64,000 nt of DNA from Candidatus Nanosyncoccus alces (GTDB lineage Bacteria > Patescibacteriota > Saccharimonadia > Saccharimonadales > Saccharimonadaceae), in the NCBI RefSeq assembly GCF_004138395.1, contig NZ_PRLM01000003.1, positions 1 through 64,000 of the forward strand. The letters run 5' to 3'. Position 1 is the first letter of the stretch. Every line of letters begins with the position of its first letter. Positions 56,984-64,000 of this stretch are shown one piece after another. Position numbers and translations under genes: made by a program. The notes under the pieces were generated by a model. That model was given only the letters and a program-made list of their open reading frames with translations, did not search any database and was not told where the DNA came from.

Positions 56984-58813
56984 TTAGCTAACTCTTGTCA
57001 ATTCAACGATATCCGAGCCGTTGAATATATCTATATTGTTCTCGTCAATGATTTTAACCGTAAAGCTAACAGTATCAGCAAGTGGACTGGTGCAGTCGAG
57101 TTTATAGTTATCGCCGTTTTTATAAAAAGCGTATGTATCTTTCGGGCTGAAGAAGTTGCAGTTTGTTCCGTCAAATGAAATGATAGAACCTTTCTGCGCT
57201 TGACCAAAAGTGTATTCTCCTACGTTTTTCCACTTGCCGACGATGGAAAACTCGTTGATAGTTTGATAGATTTTGGTTGCTATCGTTTCTGACGTTTCTG
57301 TAGCTGTTGCATTAGGTTTTATTCCTGATTTCGATACCTCTTCATAATTGCTAAGTATGATAACCGTGTTTATCGTTGACCCATCTATACCTGAAAAACT
57401 ATCAAACTTATCGGTTTTGGCGTTTTTAATCTTTCGAAAACCATTATGTACAGTGATTTCACCAATAGCATAATCTTCACTCAATTGGTTTATCTCATTT
57501 AATGATGTTTTTTCTCCAGCGGGTGAGATGATAACATCTTCGTTGTCAATTTTTGCTTGTATATATCCGTGCCACGCCGGGAAGGTACATTCGTCAACCT
57601 TTATTGGTTTATATTGTTCCTTTCCGTTTTTATTAACCACAGTAACATAATACTTTTTGTCCGCACCTTTAATTTTTAATGCAGCCAATCCATTAGAAAA
57701 GCCATCACCCTGCTCAATATTCCATTCAGATGGGTATTCGGCTATCAATCTTCCATCGTAATCATAGATGCCTTTTTTGATCTTGTAGTATTCGTTATCC
57801 TCAGTGTTATTAATGAGTCCTTCCGATAAATAGTTTATTTTTATATTTGGACCCCAAATAATCTTTTGATTATCACAATAGCTCATCCACTTTTCATAGT
57901 TAGTCAAATCGCTTGGTGCAATAGAGCGTATTTCACTGACTGAATCATCCCATCTATCACTAGTTGTAGTTGATCCAATAGTTTTACTATCTTCAAATAC
58001 ATCATAAAAACGCAGGAAAGGAATACCCTTAGAAGTTGCACCTGTTTCTTCGTAAGTTTGAAACAACTCTTGATTGTTTTTGTTGTAGATCATATCAAGA
58101 TAACCGCCAAGGAAAATCCCTTCTCCATAATACCTAAACGAACCGGTAAGCCATTTGCTCTGATAGTCATCATCAAACACATACTTTTCTTCCAGCTTTG
58201 TTTCTTTCTCAATTTCACCGGATGTATTCATTTCGCATATGTATCCAGTATTTGACGAAAAGTCTGCAACCTGTTTTACAATCAGAATAGTTTCATCACC
58301 GTAACCCCAGTAAAAATAATTTATTGTATCGTCAGTTTCTCGACTGTCAAAAACTACATTTCCTTTGTTGTTAACAATAATCATTCCCGGTTTGGCTTTT
58401 GAAAATCTGCTGCTATTGTCTACGTGTAGACAGGAAACGCCATCTTTAAATTCAGATGCCGTTATTGAATACCATCCATCTCCAACTTCGGATTGTTTAA
58501 TGTTGTACACTAGGTAACCATTTGTATCAATAACACCGTAATTTAATTCATTATCGTTATCTACATATGTTACCCACGCTCTATCTTCAGAGAAGGGCGT
58601 GATTATCTCTTTGATTGAATGTCTTGATTCTACAATCGGTTGGACTTCTGTGGGTGCTTCAGTCGGCGCTTCTGTTATGCGCTCGGTAGCCTGCTGTACA
58701 CTAGATCCTTTAGCCTCGGTATGCTCTGATGTAGTGTCGCTATTGGTTTTTGAGCAACCAACTAATAACACTATCATTGCAAATGTGATGATAATTGACA
58801 ACGCTTTATTCAT
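56984..58813 (-). CDS. large lipoprotein with WG-like repeats and C-terminal lipocalin-like domain
   Basis: A 609-residue lipoprotein: signal peptide with lipobox 'IVLLVGCSKT' (Cys about 20), a Glu/Thr/Pro linker with 'TEAPTEAPTEV', then a long beta-rich region with repeated 'YGVIDTNGYLVYN' and 'GIYDYDGRLIAEYPS' units like WG/KWG repeats (about 70-420). The C-terminal part (about 520-605, 'IVGKWKNVGEYTFG') resembles small beta-barrel DUF5640-type domains. Function unknown; probably a cell-surface protein. AAGGGGAAA precedes the ATG. Divergent from a TetR-like gene. Confidence 0.75.
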   Translation of the reverse strand: MNKALSIIITFAMIVLLVGCSKTNSDTTSEHTEAKGSSVQQATERITEAPTEAPTEVQPIVESRHSIKEIITPFSEDRAWVTYVDNDNELNYGVIDTNGYLVYNIKQSEVGDGWYSITASEFKDGVSCLHVDNSSRFSKAKPGMIIVNNKGNVVFDSRETDDTINYFYWGYGDETILIVKQVADFSSNTGYICEMNTSGEIEKETKLEEKYVFDDDYQSKWLTGSFRYYGEGIFLGGYLDMIYNKNNQELFQTYEETGATSKGIPFLRFYDVFEDSKTIGSTTTSDRWDDSVSEIRSIAPSDLTNYEKWMSYCDNQKIIWGPNIKINYLSEGLINNTEDNEYYKIKKGIYDYDGRLIAEYPSEWNIEQGDGFSNGLAALKIKGADKKYYVTVVNKNGKEQYKPIKVDECTFPAWHGYIQAKIDNEDVIISPAGEKTSLNEINQLSEDYAIGEITVHNGFRKIKNAKTDKFDSFSGIDGSTINTVIILSNYEEVSKSGIKPNATATETSETIATKIYQTINEFSIVGKWKNVGEYTFGQAQKGSIISFDGTNCNFFSPKDTYAFYKNGDNYKLDCTSPLADTVSFTVKIIDENNIDIFNGSDIVELTRVS

Positions 58814-58894
58814 TTAAATTTTCCCCTTAAAATTTGATTTTTTATTTTAAACATATTGTTTATAAGGATAATGTGAGTATCCATGTGATAAACT

Positions 58895-58900
58895 TATAAT
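58895..58900 (+). promoter_or_regulatory. -10 box of the TetR-like gene
   Basis: TATAAT at 58895-58900, only 2 nt before the first in-frame ATG (58903). Transcription would start at or after that codon, which makes the start of this gene uncertain. Confidence 0.4.
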
Positions 58901-58902
58901 AA

Positions 58903-59493
58903 ATGAGGTTGCCTAATTCTCGGCGGAATCAAAAATATCAACGCAACCATATGACTATTCAAAAGGTCATACTTAATCTGACAAAGAATCCACGTAAACG
59001 ATTTACTGTTCTCCGAGTTGCGAAAGAAACAAAATTAAGCAAAAAAACTCTTTACTCTCATTACACAAATATATACAATGCACCGGAGGAAATAAAAAAG
59101 GAGATTTCAAAGAGCTATGGAATTGAACTTAAAAATCAGTATAGTTCACTGTCAAAAATTATCGTTGATAACAACGAGCGGCTATTTTATATTATGATGA
59201 TATTTATGGCGCACAACAAGGATATTTTTATCCCAATATGTAATAACCTAGCCAACCACACGATATTATTTGAGATGATGAAAATAACATTCCCACATTT
59301 AAGTATAATTTGGTTCCCGCTGAACGCTCCGTCTCCGATAATAGGTAGCGAAAAAGCTGATATGTACTTAAATATGTGCGTTGAGATATTAAGCAGATGG
59401 GGCTCTAGAACAAAATGCAACATACATAAAAGCAGACGTTATGTCAGGCGACTCTTGATTCTTACATCCGAAGCTTCTATGAGATGTAAGTGA
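58903..59493 (+). CDS. TetR-like regulator
   Basis: A 196-residue protein. The N-terminal part reads like a TetR HTH: 'HMTIQKVILNLTKNPRKRFT' and 'VLRVAKETKLSKKTLYSHYT' (about 36-55, recognition helix and the conserved Y-x-H-Y). The C-terminal part is helical without a known ligand domain. The start is uncertain: the first ATG overlaps the -10 region, and ATG 58951 is the next. It is divergent from the lipoprotein operon and may control it. Confidence 0.6.
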   Translation: MRLPNSRRNQKYQRNHMTIQKVILNLTKNPRKRFTVLRVAKETKLSKKTLYSHYTNIYNAPEEIKKEISKSYGIELKNQYSSLSKIIVDNNERLFYIMMIFMAHNKDIFIPICNNLANHTILFEMMKITFPHLSIIWFPLNAPSPIIGSEKADMYLNMCVEILSRWGSRTKCNIHKSRRYVRRLLILTSEASMRCK

Positions 59494-59704
59494 ATTGTTC
59501 TAAAGAAAAATGAGTATACAATCTCTAATGTAACATTTTTTGGATTCTGTTAAATACTATAACATATTTCCTATTGATTTTCAATACGATATCAAAAGTT
59601 TTAAGAAGTTGTTACGTGAAACTCCCCAATTACTACATATTTAACGCGCCAAGTGATTGGACAATCTCCCTAAAGAAATGTAACAATTTCCAAAGAGTGT
59701 TAAA

Positions 59705-59755
59705 AGCCCCTTACCTTAGTGCGTTACAATGTGTTTACACTAAGATAAGGGGGCT
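59705..59755 (+). repeat. 17-bp inverted repeat directly before the recombinase
   Basis: AGCCCCTTACCTTAGTG (59705-59721) and CACTAAGATAAGGGGGCT (59738-59755) are inversely repeated with a C/T difference and one extra C, leaving a 16-nt loop. No strong T run follows. It could be a terminator-like regulator or a folded recombination site. Confidence 0.8.
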
Positions 59756-59762
59756 ATTATTT

Positions 59763-60329
59763 ATGGCTAAAACCGAACCAATCAGAGATAAAGAACAGTT
59801 GAAAGCATTAAGCGAATACTTTTTGAGGCAGGGAAATTTGCGGAATTATACCTTGCTAATCATGGGGATATATACTGCCGTTAGGATCAGTGATCTTCTC
59901 AATCTCAGATGGAAAGATGTATATAATCAGGAAAGAGATGAATTTAGGCAGCATTTGTCGTTAGTTGAGCACAAGACCGGTAAGCGCAGATCAATTGCTT
60001 TAAACGATCATGTCATTAAAGCTTTAAATCTATATCTACCCTGCCGTAAAAGCGAATATATTTTTGATAACGGACGTGGCAAACCAATCAGTAGAGTACA
60101 GGCGTGGCGTATTATGCATGAAGCCACATTAGACGTTGGGATTGACGATACTATCGCTTGTCATGGGCTAAGAAAAACATGGGGATACCATGCATGGACA
60201 AGCCAACAGGTATCCCCGGTTGTTATTATGGATATTTATAATCACAGCAATTACGAAGTCACCAAACGCTATCTCGGCGTAGAGCAGGATGATTTGGATC
60301 AGGCGTATCTAGAGATGAAGCTACTATAA
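59763..60329 (+). CDS. short tyrosine recombinase (integrase catalytic core only)
   Basis: A 188-residue recombinase of a type common in Clostridia. The start MAKTEPIRDKEQ (ATG 59763) is preferred over a longer frame because it begins 7 nt after the inverted repeat. Catalytic blocks: 'IYTAVRISDLLNLRWKDV' (Arg I), 'VEHKTGKRRSIALN' (Lys region), 'ACHGLRKTWGYHAWT' (His-x-x-Arg), 'VIMDIYNHSNYEVTKRYLGV' (His/Asn and the Tyr nucleophile). The N-terminal arm/core-binding domain of full phage integrases is missing. It may move the surrounding block or invert a local segment. Confidence 0.88.
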   Translation: MAKTEPIRDKEQLKALSEYFLRQGNLRNYTLLIMGIYTAVRISDLLNLRWKDVYNQERDEFRQHLSLVEHKTGKRRSIALNDHVIKALNLYLPCRKSEYIFDNGRGKPISRVQAWRIMHEATLDVGIDDTIACHGLRKTWGYHAWTSQQVSPVVIMDIYNHSNYEVTKRYLGVEQDDLDQAYLEMKLL

Positions 60330-60346
60330 AAAGCACTATTATTCAG

Positions 60347-62728
60347 TTATTGAAGATTGTATTTGGATAAATCCTTACACGCTGATACACGCCAAGAGGG
60401 ATCTCCATCTAGTTTATATGAATCTGTTTCATCATTATCCCACACATCTATTGCTGCTTTAGCGGATGGGAGTCGGGGAGAATCGGTGAAATCACGAATT
60501 TGAGTGCATTCATATATGTAATCTGTCTGTGATTGCCTACGTTCAGAGGGCGTTGGGTATCTTCTCCAGATAATGAAATTTCCTAATTGCCATGACAATC
60601 GGTTATAAAAGATTCTTTCGTAGTAGAGCATCTTTTCTTTAAGATGGGTGATATCATCAGTACCGTAAATGTATTTTGATATTTTAAACCAAATACTCAT
60701 ACCGCGTTTTATCATATCTTCATCTGAATACTTTAGCAAACGGACAAAAACGGGATATAGCTTTACGGTTTCTTCTAATAGAAGATCTACACTGTTAAAC
60801 TCCGGATCTATGGGGTGATCGGATATTGAATCAATAACGGTTTCAACAATATTCATCTTATTTTCAAGCGCCAGTCGCTCATATTTGTTATATGACTCTT
60901 TATCGCCGTGATAATCATATATATCGGCTTTGAATGAATAAATTGAAAAATCATCTTTTTGTCCTACTGCAAACTCATCCCTTATTATTTCTGCAAGCAT
61001 AGGGTGCATAATCAACACTTCACCATCCCAACTGGCTAACGAATACTTTGTTAATGACCGTATGGCTTCGCCCCGTTCTAATTCATCTTGCAGCATTAAA
61101 AATGATTCGCTAGGATACTCAATGATGATATTTCCTTTGTTTTCTTCTGATATACACTCCCATTTTTCGGAATAATCATCACAAGCTTCAATCATTTTAT
61201 ACATATGTACAGAGGAGTTCCCAACAAAACCATCTTCAAAGGAATTGGTTGGGTTTTTGCCTTGTTTTATCAAAGTACGATAATATTGCAGCAATTCGTC
61301 TTTCAGACCCTTATAATAATCCGAAAAGCTCTTGATTGGGAAATATTCCAGTTTGTACTTTGCGCAGATTTCAAGCAGATATAGTACCTTATTATATTCT
61401 TCAGGGTTCTCTCTTAATTTATCCAAAGTGATTTTAAAAGCTTGCCGAATAGTCATTTCGGCGTAGTCTTTTTTATCAAACAACTTTGTTCCTTGCCTAT
61501 CCCACAAGTCTAAGTAGTCCTTATAGGATATCTGTTGTGTGGCAATATATGAGCCGACATAATCAAGCGCAAGGGGTAAATAACCAAGTTTTTCGGCTAA
61601 CTGCTTTGCGTTAGCGTTTCGTTTACGTCCTGATTTTAATTCTAAATACTCCAATGCTAACGAAGGATTAAACAAATCAATTTTGATACGTTTGATCCCA
61701 TGAAACTCGCTGTTACAGCGAGTTGTAATCAACACTCTTCCTGTATTAGCGGATATTAGTTTCGTAAGAGCATTTTTTGCAATAACAGCATTTTCATTAT
61801 CTTTATCCAAATAGTCTGCATTATCTATAATCAATAGGTAGTTTGCTCTTGAGTTAATAAAACGATTGAAAGCAATTAACACAGAATCGTAGTCATCTAA
61901 TGTGTTGACATCAGAATCTTTATCGTTTTCTTTCAAAAAGGTTTTGCAATCATCAATAAGTTTCGATATATCAGTTGCGTTTATCCAGACTACCGTATTA
62001 TATTCGTCCCTGTTAAGATAAGCATATTTCAATGCAATTTGTGTTTTTCCAACACCTCCCATACCATACAGTAACTGGATACACGGGCTATTGTCATTAT
62101 CAAAGTTTTCCTTGATTTTATTTAATATATCTTCACGTCCACAGAAAATGAGGTTTTCGATTCGATTTACAAAGAAAATCTTATTTGCATACTTTGACTT
62201 TAATGTAATGGCTATGCGAGTTCTTTTACCGGGGATTATCATTGTATATTTAATACAAGCATACTTGAAAAACGAAGCTTTCTCCGGTTTATCCATAAAA
62301 TGTTGGATTAGGCTGTTGAGTCGTGCATCCTCTGTTTTATATAAATCTTTCGCCTTAGATTTCAACTTGTTTTTAGGGAGGTCTCTATTATTAACAGATA
62401 ATGAGCCAAGATCACTTCTTTTGCCTTTGTAGTTACTTTCAACAAAAAACTTTTGTCGTCTTGCTTCTGCTCCCAAGGCAAAATAATCGCTATACAGTCC
62501 CGTGCAATAAAAAACAATCTCAGAGTCGATGGACTCCTCAAACTTGTCATATGTTAATCCAATCCAAAACGCCTTTGCACATTCTTTTTCATCGTATTGG
62601 TCTGAGCTCATCTGTGGATAACCGATTTTTGCTCTTTCGAAAAGAAACTTTGCGGCTTGAAGATAGCAGCCTTCCTTAAGCGCCTCAATAATATGGGTGT
62701 ATAATTGTGTGGGTTTTTGTTTCGGCAC
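60347..62728 (-). CDS. NB-ARC/STAND NTPase
   Basis: A large STAND protein (793 residues from the GTG used here). An N-terminal helical region of about 200 residues of unknown fold precedes 'IQLLYGMGGVGKTQIALK' (Walker A, about 217-234). 'ANYLLIIDNADYLDKD' is Walker B (about 295-310), 'TGRVLITTRCNSEFHG' the sensor, and 'KLGYLPLALDYVGS' the GxP motif. The C-terminal half is helical. Architectures of this type include antiphage STAND systems. GTG at 62728 is preferred because a GGGGGTG site ends 6 nt upstream; an in-frame GTG at 62737 lacks spacing. Promoter TTGAAA-17-TAAAAT at 62791-62763 (minus). Defence is a plausible but unproven role. Confidence 0.8.
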   Translation of the reverse strand: MPKQKPTQLYTHIIEALKEGCYLQAAKFLFERAKIGYPQMSSDQYDEKECAKAFWIGLTYDKFEESIDSEIVFYCTGLYSDYFALGAEARRQKFFVESNYKGKRSDLGSLSVNNRDLPKNKLKSKAKDLYKTEDARLNSLIQHFMDKPEKASFFKYACIKYTMIIPGKRTRIAITLKSKYANKIFFVNRIENLIFCGREDILNKIKENFDNDNSPCIQLLYGMGGVGKTQIALKYAYLNRDEYNTVVWINATDISKLIDDCKTFLKENDKDSDVNTLDDYDSVLIAFNRFINSRANYLLIIDNADYLDKDNENAVIAKNALTKLISANTGRVLITTRCNSEFHGIKRIKIDLFNPSLALEYLELKSGRKRNANAKQLAEKLGYLPLALDYVGSYIATQQISYKDYLDLWDRQGTKLFDKKDYAEMTIRQAFKITLDKLRENPEEYNKVLYLLEICAKYKLEYFPIKSFSDYYKGLKDELLQYYRTLIKQGKNPTNSFEDGFVGNSSVHMYKMIEACDDYSEKWECISEENKGNIIIEYPSESFLMLQDELERGEAIRSLTKYSLASWDGEVLIMHPMLAEIIRDEFAVGQKDDFSIYSFKADIYDYHGDKESYNKYERLALENKMNIVETVIDSISDHPIDPEFNSVDLLLEETVKLYPVFVRLLKYSDEDMIKRGMSIWFKISKYIYGTDDITHLKEKMLYYERIFYNRLSWQLGNFIIWRRYPTPSERRQSQTDYIYECTQIRDFTDSPRLPSAKAAIDVWDNDETDSYKLDGDPSWRVSACKDLSKYNLQ

Positions 62729-62762
62729 CAAATTCACCCCCTGCAGTAATGTCGTTAGTATT

Positions 62763-62791
62763 ATTTTAGTCTATTTAGAGACTTTTTTCAA
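62763..62791 (-). promoter_or_regulatory. promoter of the STAND NTPase
   Basis: On the minus strand TTGAAA (62791-62786), 17 nt and TAAAAT (62768-62763). Confidence 0.7.
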
Positions 62792-62827
62792 CAGGTAGTT
62801 TAATTTAATCATTTTCAGCAGAGATAG

Positions 62828-62870
62828 CACAATATATTGTGTTGCTATATAGCATAAACACAATATATTG
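62828..62870 (+). promoter_or_regulatory. pair of CACAATATATTGTG-type operators
   Basis: The full palindrome CACAATATATTGTG is at 62828-62841. A second copy without the last bases, CACAATATATTG, at 62859-62870 overlaps the -35 box. They are 31 bp apart, three helical turns, in the region shared by two divergent genes. Confidence 0.55.
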
Positions 62871-62896
62871 ACATTTTTTCAAATGTGTGCTATAAT
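62868..62896 (+). promoter_or_regulatory. full-consensus promoter of the 198-residue gene
   Basis: TTGACA (62868-62873), a 17-nt spacer and TATAAT (62891-62896). Confidence 0.9.
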
Positions 62897-62902
62897 ACAA
62901 TC

Positions 62903-63035
62903 ATAGAGCTTATGTTAAAAGCTCTATAGCAACTTAAAAGCTTATTGCTGAATGTCCCCGGATTATTGCAGATTTCGCTTGTTTATTGTAGACAGGCGAT
63001 GATGCAATAATCTATTATTATAAATAAGGGGGACA
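62903..63035 (+). promoter_or_regulatory. structured leader that can hide the ribosome site
   Basis: ATAGAGCTT (62903-62911) pairs with AAGCTCTAT (62919-62927). Then TGTCCCC (62953-62959) pairs with GGGGACA (63029-63035), which contains the Shine-Dalgarno GGGGG, and inside it GATTATTGCA (62961-62970) pairs with TGCAATAATC (63003-63012). The outer stem would block initiation at ATG 63041 unless opened. No known riboswitch core recognised. Confidence 0.6.
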
Positions 63036-63040
63036 TATCA

Positions 63041-63637
63041 ATGAAGTTCAAACAGTATTTTTGGGATGATTTCTACGGAAAGATCATTTGCGGTTTAAAG
63101 GACGGAGACGCTGACGAAATTCACGAACTTGAACATGAGGCATACAATTATTCAGTTGCTGATTTCAGTCAGATGAAAATATCTTTCTCCTCAGTGGACG
63201 ATCAGCTCGTGACGCTCAAGGGAAAAGATGGTATTTCAAATGATGATCCAATCGGCTTTAAGTACGATTGTGATGAACAGGATGACTTCTGGTTTACTCA
63301 AAACTATAGTCAAATAGTCAGAGGTAAAGTGCCTGAATGGAAGCCTGTTCTGATTGGTATACCTTATGATTCTGAAATCATGCTCGTATATTTCCACGCT
63401 GACGAAGACGGCGACTTTGACACCGCCGAAAGGATCCAGATTACTTATCTGCCCCATAACCTCAGTATCAGGATTTCCATTGAAAATGATGATCTGATGT
63501 ACGTTATTAGAAATATTTCAACCGAAATAGGCAAAATGGATATATTGGTAGAGGAATATAGAGGCAAAGATCTGCTGAGAACAAGTACAATCGGCGAAGA
63601 TGAAAACGGCGGATTTGAACTGATTGAGGAAGTATAA
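63041..63637 (+). CDS. hypothetical acidic protein
   Basis: A 198-residue soluble, strongly acidic protein ('YFHADEDGDFDTAERIQITY'). It has three cysteines and no membrane helix. The N-terminal 'MKFKQYFWDDFYGKIICGLK' and 'WFTQNYSQIVRGKVPEWKPV' segments are not assigned to any family. Its promoter, two operator-like palindromes and an SD-occluding leader indicate tight control; a STAND NTPase is transcribed divergently. Acidic proteins with this layout could act as inhibitors or decoys of nucleic-acid-binding partners, but nothing direct supports this. Confidence 0.65.
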   Translation: MKFKQYFWDDFYGKIICGLKDGDADEIHELEHEAYNYSVADFSQMKISFSSVDDQLVTLKGKDGISNDDPIGFKYDCDEQDDFWFTQNYSQIVRGKVPEWKPVLIGIPYDSEIMLVYFHADEDGDFDTAERIQITYLPHNLSIRISIENDDLMYVIRNISTEIGKMDILVEEYRGKDLLRTSTIGEDENGGFELIEEV

Positions 63638-63643
63638 GCAGGA

Positions 63644-63668
63644 GAGCTCACGGTAACGTGGGCTCTAT
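63644..63668 (+). terminator. terminator of the acidic protein gene
   Basis: AGAGCTCACG pairs with CGTGGGCTCT (one G-T pair) with a GTAA loop, just after the stop codon. Confidence 0.7.
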
Positions 63669-63738
63669 TTCTTTTGTGTAGTTTTCTTCTGCTATTTTCT
63701 GCTATTTTCTGCTGTGATAGAATTACCGAGAAATTGAA

Positions 63739-63780
63739 TTGACCTTTGTTTATTTGTACAGTAAAATGAGCTCGAGCTCA
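63739..63780 (+). promoter_or_regulatory. promoter with palindromic operator
   Basis: TTGACC (63739-63744), a 17-nt spacer and TAAAAT (63762-63767). TGAGCTCGAGCTCA (63767-63780), a perfect 14-bp palindrome, begins at the last -10 base and covers the transcription start. Confidence 0.65.
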
Positions 63781-63833
63781 AGAGAAAAAACAAAAATTCA
63801 AAGTCCCGGCGCCGAGACGGAAAGGATCTAAAA

Positions 63834-64000
63834 ATGATTACCGAAAACACACTCGCCGAAGACCTTATCATCAACAAGATGAAAACCCTGACCGAAGGTA
63901 CCTATGACGCTGTAAAGGAACTCCCATGTGATCAGTTTGGTACGATTATCTCTATGCTGATAACAATGTGGTGTTCCCGCAACGAGGTAGATACTCTAAA
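63834..64000 (+). CDS. hypothetical protein, partial (cut by the right edge)
   Basis: ATG at 63834 opens a frame that remains open to base 64000: MITENTLAEDLIINKMKTLT ... 'LITMWCSRNEVDTL'. AAAGGATC lies 6-8 nt upstream as an SD, and the promoter at 63739-63767 reads into it. The visible 55 residues are helical with no recognised family. Confidence 0.65.
   Translation, partial: MITENTLAEDLIINKMKTLTEGTYDAVKELPCDQFGTIISMLITMWCSRNEVDTL

Noticed and set aside
1-64000. CRISPR array or cas genes
   Set aside because: No regularly spaced repeat series and no Cas protein motifs were seen.

Overview
The window looks like chromosome of a Patescibacteria (CPR) bacterium, most likely a Candidatus Saccharibacteria (TM7) relative, up to about 54.8 kb. 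This rests on several observations. Genes are packed with ATGA or TAATG overlaps. There is a type IV pilus/ComEC uptake set but little biosynthesis. Many genes have a TATAAT box only 6-7 nt before the ATG (apparently leaderless). The HrcA, ComEC and Pta proteins are short versions of their families. Standard stop codons are used, TGA included. No single marker is decisive, so the phylum call is an inference. From about 54.8 kb to the right edge the style changes to Firmicutes-like: consensus TTGACA/TATAAT promoters, long leaders, strong Shine-Dalgarno sites, BspA-type lipoproteins, a short tyrosine recombinase and an NB-ARC NTPase. This part is either an integrated element next to tRNA-Gly or an assembly join.

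Layout. 1-3.2 kb: TfoX-like (partial), zinc-ribbon and NYN-domain genes, a gene-poor stretch with RNA-like hairpins, and an AIPR-family gene with a long structured leader. 3.2-12.4 kb: LiaF-like membrane protein, glmS, a surface-glycan set (initiating phosphoglycosyltransferase, glycosyltransferase, O-antigen-ligase-like protein), then the opposing operon pta-like/glmM/GNAT. Together these give most of a UDP-GlcNAc supply route plus a glycan assembly route. 12.5-16.7 kb: dnaK under two CIRCE operators, ruvB, a PH-like membrane protein, a pseudopilin and tRNA-Met. 17-20.5 kb: an unusual cassette of GHMP kinase, HAM1-like NTPase, lone TrpB and P-loop kinase. 20.7-28.9 kb: two tRNA-Arg, comEC, yebC, tRNA-Ser, a membrane-anchored Clp-like AAA+ protein, a 34-aa basic protein gene, pilB, a methyltransferase and a third tRNA-Arg.

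28.9-37.3 kb: an ABC-2 exporter, then aspS, a TetR regulator and an MMPL/YhgE-like pair, and a CBS-domain protein. 37.3-43.2 kb: DsbA-like oxidase, small proteins, tRNA-Ile(UAU), an FtsL-like protein, a pilin operon and initiator tRNA. 43.3-50 kb: a three-gene redox-like operon whose oxidoreductase has lost both active-site cysteines, a lamin-tail surface protein, an adenylate kinase-like enzyme, hrcA-grpE under CIRCE control and bL25. 50-54.8 kb: a PfkB-like/class I aldolase fusion, a HAD phosphatase, tpiA, two small unknowns, tRNA-His and tRNA-Gly. 55-64 kb: two small membrane proteins, an LRR lipoprotein, a large lipoprotein, a TetR-like regulator, the recombinase, the STAND NTPase and two unknown genes with elaborate upstream control regions.

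Strongest candidates for something undescribed: the GHMP/HAM1/TrpB/P-loop cassette with an altered TrpB catalytic position, the PfkB-aldolase fusion with a dead kinase half, the cysteine-less disulfide-oxidoreductase operon, the membrane-tethered Clp-like protein with its overlapping partner, and the right-hand element with a STAND NTPase and an SD-sequestering leader. All functional statements come from reading motifs by eye; no database search was run.
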